Shown one piece after another: positions 22,841 through 28,679 of a stretch of DNA of 28,679 nt. The position numbers were made by a program, and so were the translations under genes. The stretch is taken from IMG/VR virus record IMGVR_UViG_3300032053_000387, positions 1-28,679 of that record; one strand, written 5' to 3'. How positions within the stretch are numbered: position 1 is the stretch's first letter; each line of letters opens with the position of its first letter. Source of the DNA: a virus. Under the pieces are notes generated by a model. It was given only the letters and a program-made list of their open reading frames with translations. It searched no databases and was not told where the DNA came from.

Positions 22841-23518
22841 TTATTTTGGGTTTAAATCGTTAATTTGTTGTTGTAATTCTTTAATAATTTTTATTAATGA
22901 TATGTTGTTAAGAAGTATATCTGAGGTTGATATATTTCCTTTTATATTTAAATTATCAGAAGCATCCATTAACAATGAATAACTTTCATAATTTGCAGAT
23001 GTTATTCCTAATATTGGTCTATTAGTTAATTTGGTATTATAAGTATTCCTACCATCTAAAACAATAAGAGGAATCTGCGAAGAAATGTTATTTCCAGCTA
23101 TGCCGATAAAATACAAGCCTGCATCGTTTTCATCACTTCCAATTCCTATTATCTCTGGTATAAAACCCTGAGATGTTCCGTTACCCATTGAAAATCCAAA
23201 AGAACCATCGCCAATATGAAGAGCTGTTACAATTGTATCCTTTGGTACTGCTAAATCTATTTTATAATTAAATAAAGGATAACGATTTATGCCAATTCTT
23301 CCATCTACATAGTATATATCTGTTGTTAAAAATTTATTATTAACAATTAAATTTAAACTTAAATCGAGTTCAGCCCATAAAATACTACCATCTTTATTTT
23401 TTATAAGAGTTTGATCTACATCGGAATAAGAATACTTTGGAATAATCTCTTTAAATGCAAACGAAGAATTATCTTGTACTATTTGTTTTAAAAGAATATT
23501 ATTAATATTATTTCTCAT
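22841..23518 (-). CDS. Tail-fibre-like or structural protein
   Basis: 225 residues rich in Gly, Asn, Ser and Ile with short alternating strands. IYYVDGRIGINRYPLFNYKI resembles repeats in phage tail-fibre shafts, and FSMGNGTSQGFIPEIIGIGS and ANYESYSLLMDASDNLNIKG resemble 'identity-like' fibre tips. The last 20 residues (LIKIIKELQQQINDLNPK) form a coiled coil, as is common at trimerising ends. It is coupled to the upstream gene by an ATGA overlap. Being far shorter than a full fibre, it is more likely an accessory or short fibre. I infer a virion role. Confidence 0.55.
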   Translation of the reverse strand: MRNNINNILLKQIVQDNSSFAFKEIIPKYSYSDVDQTLIKNKDGSILWAELDLSLNLIVNNKFLTTDIYYVDGRIGINRYPLFNYKIDLAVPKDTIVTALHIGDGSFGFSMGNGTSQGFIPEIIGIGSDENDAGLYFIGIAGNNISSQIPLIVLDGRNTYNTKLTNRPILGITSANYESYSLLMDASDNLNIKGNISTSDILLNNISLIKIIKELQQQINDLNPK

Positions 23519-24282
23519 AATTTAATTTCATCTGAAGATTTTTTTCTTCTAGTTTTTTTAATTTTAGAAGGCCAATGTTTTATTATTTCTGAAATGTCCG
23601 TACATATTTCATAATCTTCTTTATTTTTAAATTTTTCTAATAATGTAGTTAAAAATGATATTACATATTTATTTTCTACGATTATAATAGCCTTTTTATC
23701 AGCATATATAGTGAACGGTTCTTTTTTCTGTTTATTATGACTTATATAATCATACACTTTTTGAGAAAATTTATAAAATTCTTCATTTGTATAAAATTCT
23801 GATGTTTGCATAGTAGGATCAAATCCAAATAAAATTCTTTTATCTTCTGTTGAACCAATTGTGATTAATTGAGGAAGATGTGTAAGTTTTTCTACATAAT
23901 TAGCCGAAGATTCAAGTTCATTAACTATATTGGTTGCTATAACATCTATAGCGTGTTTTATTTCGACTGAAAACTCTTTATAATTTTTATAAAGTATATC
24001 ATCTACTAATTTCCAAACGGGATTAATTTCAGAATCATGCACAAATAATGCATGAGAATATATAGCAGTATTTGCTAAATCTGAAGCAATTCTATTAAAA
24101 TCAATTGTATCAAAATTAAACTGATAGCCATATATACACCAGGTATTCAGCACAGTTATAACTCTACAGGTTTTTATTTCAGGAAATTCTGAAAATAATT
24201 TAATTAATTCATCTTCACTAAAAGTTAAACCAGTTGGTCTATATTCTTCGATTATACCGTTTGAGTAGAGCAATATCGCCAT
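23515..24282 (-). CDS. Hypothetical protein, 255 aa
   Basis: An unrecognised protein beginning MAILLYSNGIIEEYRPTGLT. It contains alternating helices and strands: FDTIDFNRIASDLANTAIYS, then a helical centre, and a segment KEPFTIYADKKAIIIVENKY near residue 195, with a basic C-terminus (KIKKTRRKKSSDEIKL). It overlaps the fibre-like gene by four bases and lies 9 bp after the IMPDH/GMPR C-half, so it may be a structural partner or chaperone of the fibre-like protein; that is inference from position only. Confidence 0.55.
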   Translation of the reverse strand: MAILLYSNGIIEEYRPTGLTFSEDELIKLFSEFPEIKTCRVITVLNTWCIYGYQFNFDTIDFNRIASDLANTAIYSHALFVHDSEINPVWKLVDDILYKNYKEFSVEIKHAIDVIATNIVNELESSANYVEKLTHLPQLITIGSTEDKRILFGFDPTMQTSEFYTNEEFYKFSQKVYDYISHNKQKKEPFTIYADKKAIIIVENKYVISFLTTLLEKFKNKEDYEICTDISEIIKHWPSKIKKTRRKKSSDEIKL

Positions 24283-24291
24283 CTAACTATG

Positions 24292-24951
24292 TTATTTTTC
24301 AAAACGTTTACGCGATGCATCTGTTATAAAAATATATTGTGCTTTTCCTATAAAATCTTCTAATGATTTAGCATTGCAATAACTCATTGCTGATTTTAAA
24401 TAGTCTTCAAAATTTTCTGTCCATTGTTCTAATGTATATTCAACCAGTTGATATTTTGTTATTCCTTCTGCTGTTACCAGTTGTGCTTTTCCCCAATTTC
24501 TTTGTACAGCCTTTGTACTCATTCCTCTATATTTTTTCTTAATAGGAAAACCCCATCTCCATAAAGTTTCAGCTATTTTATTATTTATCTTTATTTTCCA
24601 AAGATAATTGAACCCTGCAGATTCTATAGATTTATTAAAAATAGAACCAATCATAACATAATCTGCGCCTAAGGCAAGGGCTTTAATTATATCTGAATAA
24701 TTTCTCATACCTCCATCGGCAACAATTTTTGTTTTTATATTATAATGTTTTCTTGCTTCATAACATTCAGATATTAATGAACCTAATGGATAATTTATAG
24801 ATACGTTTGCAGCTGTAGTGCATCCACTATTATGAACGATTACTCCGTTAATATTATATGAATGATTATCTTCTATTTCTAAATCATATATTTTTCCTTC
24901 ATATAATGATTTCTTAATAGTATTAATTTTTATTAATTTAAATGATTTCAT
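24292..24951 (-). CDS. IMP dehydrogenase/GMP reductase family, C-half: C-intein plus C-extein
   Basis: The ATG at 24951 follows the endonuclease stop by 5 bp. Residues 1-41 are a C-intein like that of the split IMPDH-1 intein: KIYDLEIEDNHSYNI and NGVIVHN, with Ser42 as +1 residue. The extein begins SGCTTAANVSINYPLG, supplying the catalytic Cys loop (SxCTT), followed by KIVADGGMRNYSDIIKALAL and GADYVMIGS of the (beta/alpha)8 barrel and a late segment with RKRFEK. Trans-splicing with the product of 26042-26893 gives about 361 residues without CBS domains, the size of GMP reductase. It acts in guanine nucleotide balance; reductase versus dehydrogenase cannot be settled here. Confidence 0.88.
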   Translation of the reverse strand: MKSFKLIKINTIKKSLYEGKIYDLEIEDNHSYNINGVIVHNSGCTTAANVSINYPLGSLISECYEARKHYNIKTKIVADGGMRNYSDIIKALALGADYVMIGSIFNKSIESAGFNYLWKIKINNKIAETLWRWGFPIKKKYRGMSTKAVQRNWGKAQLVTAEGITKYQLVEYTLEQWTENFEDYLKSAMSYCNAKSLEDFIGKAQYIFITDASRKRFEK

Positions 24952-24956
24952 ATTAT

Positions 24957-25985
24957 TTATTGATTTATAAAATTTATACAATCTAATATTACTGCTTCTT
25001 TATTTTTTAAATATTCAGATTCCCATATTACTTTTATACTATATCCATTTTTTCTAGCTTTATCTAATTTAATTTTTTCATTTTTCCAAATTTCACTTGC
25101 TTGTAGTTTTAAAAATGATAAAGGTATATCATAAGCCTTATATAATTCGGGGTTTGCGTGAAATTTATCACCATTAAATTCTATAATTTTTTTATTATCT
25201 TTTACTACAAAATCAAAATTTTGATTAGTTTCACACGCAAATTCATGATTTAATTCTCCGAAATATATATGTTCATATTTATCAGCTATTTTTTCATAAA
25301 TTTTCCAAAATATTTGTTGCGATATTTTTGACCAATTTTGTTTATTAATTTTGTTAAATTCATTCCAAAAAGAAGTTTTGGATAAAGTTTTTTTATATTC
25401 TTTGTATTTTTCATTAGCAACTTCTTCACCGTATTTTTGAACCCACGTACTATATACAGATTTTCCTGCCATTGGATTTCTCCCGCCGCTTAATGATTTC
25501 GACGCTCGTTTTCTTTTCAATTCTCTTCTTTATCTGCTTCTTCTTTTCCATATTTTTCAAGCCAAACATCATAAACTGTTTTTGCATACATGGGGTTTTT
25601 TCGCCAATATATTTGCCTTTATTTTTACCTAGTAAACTTTTATGAAGTTTTAATCTAGTTTCTGGTGTAACTACTCTATTTTTAGTTTTTCACTTTGTTT
25701 TTTTCTAGTTTCAACAGATACAGTTTTATGATACATGGGGTTTTTTTCGCCCAATCTACTACAATGCCGACAATAAAATTTTTTATTTATATTTGGCAAG
25801 TTTTGTAAAATCGTTTGTTTACCGCATTCATCACATATTACTATAAACGGATTATTAAAAAATTCTTTTCTTAAAATTTCGGTACCATTTTCAGATATTA
25901 ATATATGTTTATTTTTGTTAATAATTTTATAAGTTATAATTTTTTCATTATTATAAATTATCGTAGGTATAATTTTTTGTTCCAT
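24957..25985 (-). pseudogene. Decayed homing endonuclease between the IMPDH/GMPR halves
   Basis: The reading frame from the ATG at 25985 encodes a zinc ribbon (CDECGK ... CRHCSR) and a NUMOD3-like start (NPMYHKTVSVETRKK), then stops at 25671. Continuations lie in other frames: TPETRLKLHKSLLGKNKG (about 25670-25620), NPMYAKTVYDVWLEKYGKEE (about 25600-25540), and finally the frame ending at 24957 with NPMAGKSVYSTWVQKYGEEV and the nuclease core KKIIEFNGDKFHANPELY and VIWESEY. Three frameshifts are needed. The catalytic domain is paralogous to the intact gene at 9461-10354. The final frame alone (about 25520-24957, 187 codons) could still produce a nuclease domain if a start is available. Confidence 0.75.
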
Positions 25986-25987
25986 TG

Positions 25988-26032
25988 TTTTTAATTTATA
26001 TATTTATATTCATACAAATTATGTATGAATAT
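25988..26032 (-). promoter_or_regulatory. Hairpin and late-like promoter between the IMPDH/GMPR N-half and the endonuclease
   Basis: Arms at 26006-26015 and 26023-26032 (ATATTCATAC / GTATGAATAT) form a perfect 10-bp hairpin just after the N-half stop. Reading on leftwards, AATATATAAATTAAAA is a variant late-like box ending 3-4 bp before the ATG at 25985. Unlike at the other two loci, the hairpin does not cover the start codon. Confidence 0.4.
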
Positions 26033-26041
26033 ATATTGATA

Positions 26042-26893
26042 CTAATATTGAACAAGGAGATGTTTATTAATATCTAAATCTTTAGCAGATATCCATTTAG
26101 CATACTGTAATAAATTTTCATCATTAACTATATTCTCATATTGTTTTTCTATTACAAAAAATTCATGATTCTGCGTGCATTTTATATCATTAATTTCATA
26201 AATTTCTTCATTGATATCATATTCAAATTTGTTTGTTACCTTTTTGTATTCATTTAAATGTGTTAATACTTCATCTCCGATATTAATATTTTTAATATTT
26301 TTATTTTCATTTTTTAATTTAATATTTTGTCCTGAAATAAAACACCCAGTCCCTATTGAACATCTAACATAATCTGCTCCTGCTAATCCAAGATTAATAA
26401 AAGTATCAGGATTAGCAACATTGCCAACCATTAAGATTATATTTGGGTATTTTTGTTTAATTTCTTTAATAATATCTATAAGTTTATACATATGGCCATT
26501 GGCAATATCTATTAGTATATTAGGACAATCATAAAACATTATTGATTTTTTAAATTTTCTTACTAATAGTAAATCATTAGGACAATCATATTTTAATTGA
26601 TGTTCTATTTCACAAAGTCCAAAAGATTGAAAATATGGTTTATTAATTTGTTCGTTTACGTATATACCTCTTGGCATACAAAAAATTATGCCGTTCTCAG
26701 CAAATTTATTATAATTATGTTTAGATACTACAGTATCCATAGGAGAACACATTAATGGCAGTGTATTATAATATAAAATTGAATGTGGAATTTTAAATGG
26801 TACATTAGTATCACATTGTTTTCTACTGCTAATTGCGCTCTCTTCTGCTGGAATTAATACAATGTCTTGTAAATCCCATTTTAATTCCTTCAT
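26042..26893 (-). CDS. IMP dehydrogenase/GMP reductase family, N-half: N-extein plus N-intein
   Basis: The 183-residue N-extein opens MKELKWDLQDIVLIPAEESA and has LMCSPMDTVV (conserved barrel start), LIDIANGHMYKLIDIIKEI, LMVGNVANPDTF and GADYVRCSIGTG, ending at the active-site loop. Cys184 starts an N-intein of about 100 residues: CFISGQNIKL, INIGDEVLTHLNEYKKV, IKCTQNHEFFVIEKQ (block B), and a C-terminal ISAKDLDINKHLL that matches the end of the characterised IMPDH-1 N-intein. The insertion point is next to the catalytic Cys supplied by the C-half. No CBS domains are present. Confidence 0.88.
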   Translation of the reverse strand: MKELKWDLQDIVLIPAEESAISSRKQCDTNVPFKIPHSILYYNTLPLMCSPMDTVVSKHNYNKFAENGIIFCMPRGIYVNEQINKPYFQSFGLCEIEHQLKYDCPNDLLLVRKFKKSIMFYDCPNILIDIANGHMYKLIDIIKEIKQKYPNIILMVGNVANPDTFINLGLAGADYVRCSIGTGCFISGQNIKLKNENKNIKNINIGDEVLTHLNEYKKVTNKFEYDINEEIYEINDIKCTQNHEFFVIEKQYENIVNDENLLQYAKWISAKDLDINKHLLVQY

Positions 26894-26916
26894 TATTATG
26901 TTTTTAAGATATAAAT

Positions 26917-26936
26917 ACTCTTAAGGATTTAAGAGT
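26917..26936 (-). terminator. Hairpin after the DUF2693-like gene
   Basis: A perfect 8-bp stem (ACTCTTAA / TTAAGAGT) with a 4-nt loop lies just after the stop at 26941. The following minus-strand sequence, ATTTATATCTT, is only moderately U-rich, so termination is uncertain. Confidence 0.4.
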
Positions 26937-26940
26937 TAAC

Positions 26941-27792
26941 TTATTCTATTTCTGAAGCATCAATATTCTCCAAATCCTTATCCTTATCTGGTATTATATT
27001 CTTCAGAATCATTTTAGTTTTTGGTATAGGTTTTTCTATTTCTTTCGGGGTTTCTTTATTAGATTGCTGAATTTGATCTTCACGATTTTCAAATTCTTCT
27101 TGCGTAGCAAGTTTCCAATCACTTCCTAATTCTTTTAAATGCTTAATTGTATCTTTAGGTGTAATGTCCATTATTTTTGATGCTCCTGTAATTGGATTTA
27201 TAAAATAATATCTTTTTTCTCCTTCTGTTTTTTCAATAGGCTTAATTTTTTCAATTTCGGGTTTTTCTTTTTGCGGTACTTTTATAGGTTCTGTTATAGG
27301 TTTACCATCTACAGTAACTATTGGTTGTGTGCCTTTAGTCTCTATACCTTTAACTGCAACGCTTTCTCCGTCTGGTTTATCTTTAACCATAACTATAGGT
27401 TTGCCGGTTTCTTCACTTTTCTTAAGTACTATTTCTTTACTTCGTTGTGATACACTTCTCCAGTCGTGTTTTTGTAAATCATAAAATGTTGCTACTTTTG
27501 GAGATGAATGGCGAATTCCCTTTGGATGTTGAGATTGCGGCACATAATTCATTAAAAGTGTTCCCTTTGCTGGCCTCACCTCACCATCTAATTTAATAAA
27601 TTCAAAATTTACTATTTTTTTTCTCAATATATTTCTTAATTCTTCAATTGTTACTGGCTCACCATATAACAGGCGCTCTAATAATAATTCTTTATACAAA
27701 TAATCTACAATAGATTGATCTTCTAAAGATTCACAAATTCTATTTTCAAATAAAATTTCGCCAACAATGCTCTTAATTAAAAATTCTGTCAT
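26941..27792 (-). CDS. DUF2693-like protein with long low-complexity tail
   Basis: 283 residues. About residues 45-115 resemble DUF2693, a domain frequent in Bacteroidota and their phages: a strand IVNFEFIKLDGEVRPAKGTL, then KVATFYDLQKHDWRSVSQ. The next 150 residues are rich in Pro, Lys, Glu and Thr (EPIKVPQKEKPEIEKIKPIE) with short strands between, probably an extended linker, and include YYFINPITGASKIMDITPKD. The function of DUF2693 is unknown; it may bind nucleic acid or protein. The ATG overlaps the stop of the GIY-YIG gene (ATGA), suggesting the endonuclease gene was inserted directly ahead of it. Confidence 0.6.
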   Translation of the reverse strand: MTEFLIKSIVGEILFENRICESLEDQSIVDYLYKELLLERLLYGEPVTIEELRNILRKKIVNFEFIKLDGEVRPAKGTLLMNYVPQSQHPKGIRHSSPKVATFYDLQKHDWRSVSQRSKEIVLKKSEETGKPIVMVKDKPDGESVAVKGIETKGTQPIVTVDGKPITEPIKVPQKEKPEIEKIKPIEKTEGEKRYYFINPITGASKIMDITPKDTIKHLKELGSDWKLATQEEFENREDQIQQSNKETPKEIEKPIPKTKMILKNIIPDKDKDLENIDASEIE

Positions 27793-28514
27793 TCGTTATT
27801 TTTATGTTTGCAATTTTCATTATGATATCTAGAAAAATTAGAACTTTTTTTCATTTCTTTATTACAATATGGGCATGTTACTGTGGCGTAATTAATTCCT
27901 TTATTCCATACTGGTTTATTTTTTTTGTTTGTATGCAATTTTTGTTTAACTTCTGGACGTTGCATAGTTAATTTTGTGTTAACACTTATTTTATATTTTG
28001 TTTCTTCTGACATATTTAATTTAGATTTTCTTATATTTTCGCGGGTTTCTTTAGAACGTTTCTTTCCTTTATTAGATTTTCTACTTTTTTCTCGTGTTTC
28101 CTGCGCTACAATATGTCCTTTTAATGATTTTCGCCTTTTTATTTTCGTTTCTTCTGATTGAATCGGCCTATATTTTGCTGAATTTTTCATTTTTTGTTTT
28201 GTTTCTTCAGACACACTTTGTTTTACTTGATGGCCTCCTTTAGGACTTATGTTATATCCATTTGGTGCTAATGTGTTATATTCATTAATATATTTTTCTT
28301 GAGCATTAAATGCTTCTTGATTTGTATGAAAAGATTCTAGTATTTTACGTTTAAAATTTTGTTTTCCATATTTTTTAATAGCTTTTTGTATGTAAGAGCC
28401 TGATCCTAAATAATTATCATTTAAATTATCAGAGCAATGATCCCCTATATATTGTTTTCCATTAACTAAATTTGTAGTTATATAAACTACATTATATTTT
28501 TTTTCTTTTGTCAT
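27789..28514 (-). CDS. Free-standing GIY-YIG homing endonuclease with NUMOD3-type repeats
   Basis: 241 residues. The GIY-YIG domain has VVYITTNLVNGKQYIGDH (Tyr11; YIG at 22-24), and EAFNAQEKYINEYN with Glu73 as the likely metal ligand. Residues 100-190 contain five tandem NUMOD3-like repeats of the form S-x-E-T-(K/R)-x-K-x-(R/K)-x-S, a DNA-binding module. The end is a zinc-finger-like CPYCNKEM...HNENC. The order nuclease-repeats-finger is that of SegA-like phage homing endonucleases. A late-like promoter box lies within the end of the preceding gene. No intein or intron is seen here, so it is free-standing. Confidence 0.88.
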   Translation of the reverse strand: MTKEKKYNVVYITTNLVNGKQYIGDHCSDNLNDNYLGSGSYIQKAIKKYGKQNFKRKILESFHTNQEAFNAQEKYINEYNTLAPNGYNISPKGGHQVKQSVSEETKQKMKNSAKYRPIQSEETKIKRRKSLKGHIVAQETREKSRKSNKGKKRSKETRENIRKSKLNMSEETKYKISVNTKLTMQRPEVKQKLHTNKKNKPVWNKGINYATVTCPYCNKEMKKSSNFSRYHNENCKHKNNE

Positions 28515-28521
28515 TTAACAA

Positions 28522-28679
28522 CTATTTATTTATATATTCGTTGCTTATTTCCTTAAAATATTTTACATATTTATCTTTAATTACCCATATAATATTATAA
28601 GTATGCATAAATTTAGATTCTCTGAATTCATCATTTATAATTTCATCATTTATATCTAAAAAAACATGTAATCCAGCTT
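28522..28679 (-). CDS. C-terminal end of a gene cut by the window edge
   Basis: A frame open from the window edge to a TAG at 28522-28524 encodes 51 residues ending HTYNIIWVIKDKYVKYFKEI then SNEYINK. The start is outside the window. The fragment is strand-helix in nature and cannot be assigned. The late-like promoter of the endonuclease gene lies inside its last codons. Confidence 0.6.
   Translation of the reverse strand, partial: AGLHVFLDINDEIINDEFRESKFMHTYNIIWVIKDKYVKYFKEISNEYINK
28525..28539 (-). promoter_or_regulatory. Late-like promoter box of the GIY-YIG gene
   Basis: Read leftwards: GAATATATAAATAAA, containing an exact TATAAATA, the T4 late consensus, 10 bp before the ATG at 28514. 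Flanking AGCAAC and GTTGTT could pair (6 bp, one G-U) around it. Confidence 0.55.

Noticed and set aside
1-28679. tRNA genes, CRISPR arrays, insertion sequences or group I introns
   Set aside because: No cloverleaf-like stretch, regular direct repeats with spacers, transposase motifs or intron cores were seen; the mobile elements present are inteins and homing endonucleases.

Overview
The window looks like a segment of a large, AT-rich, T4-related tailed phage (myovirus grade) that infects a Bacteroidota host. The T4 side rests on a type II topoisomerase made of separate GyrB-like (gp39-type, 11297-13102) and GyrA-like (gp52-type, 3469-6091) subunits, a gp45-type sliding clamp (2166-2948), an ATP-dependent DNA ligase (20597-21916), a tail-fibre-like protein (22841-23518), and many short hypothetical genes in overlapping ATGA/TAATG series. 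The Bacteroidota side rests on an M23 peptidase that resembles the cellular Bacteroidota family, signal peptides ending in AQ/SQ, SiaC/DUF1987-like, DUF932-like and DUF2693-like genes, and promoter cores of the form TATATTT(G/A). All three stop codons are used normally; I see no code change, tRNA, rRNA or CRISPR. Almost everything is transcribed leftwards (minus strand); only a three-gene island at 14304-15369 runs rightwards.

Layout, left to right. 1-2066: a long ORF running off the window that carries two copies of a recurrent ESDP motif. 2166-6091: clamp, a membrane protein, and gp52 broken into two halves by a split intein with a decayed HNH homing endonuclease between them. 6088-8641: two paralogous secreted/outer-membrane-type proteins, an M23 peptidase and a DUF488-like protein. 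8641-11295: an AAA ATPase cut inside its Walker A motif by an unusually split intein, with an intact homing endonuclease nested between the halves. 11297-14198: gp39, a small zinc protein and a DUF932-like protein. 14304-15369: the rightward ESDP island. 15475-19081: SiaC-like protein and a run of small genes. 19187-20523: three more ESDP genes. 20597-24282: ligase, hypotheticals and a fibre-like protein. 24292-26893: an IMP dehydrogenase/GMP reductase-family gene split by an IMPDH-1-type intein, with a decayed endonuclease. 26941-28679: a DUF2693-like protein, a GIY-YIG endonuclease and the end of another gene. No stretch longer than 300 bases lacks a gene.

Three themes stand out. (1) Eight copies in seven ORFs of a motif with consensus (hydrophobic)-x-E-K-F-x-x-E-S-D-P-I-x-D-M-G-I-G. 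In six of the ORFs it is N-terminal, followed by unrelated cargo (ankyrin-like, leucine-rich-like, zinc ribbon, coiled coil); I infer a targeting tag, possibly a capsid-targeting sequence processed by a prohead protease. (2) Three 'fractured genes' with split inteins at active-site motifs, each with an endonuclease gene between the halves; the endonucleases range from intact to multiply frameshifted. (3) Two recurrent promoter-like elements: a T4-late-like AATATATAAA(A)TAAA box before ESDP, SiaC-like and endonuclease genes, and a ~40-bp near-identical element before three other leftward genes. In two endonuclease loci the late-like box sits in a hairpin whose 3' arm covers the start codon, resembling the T4 I-TevI control arrangement.
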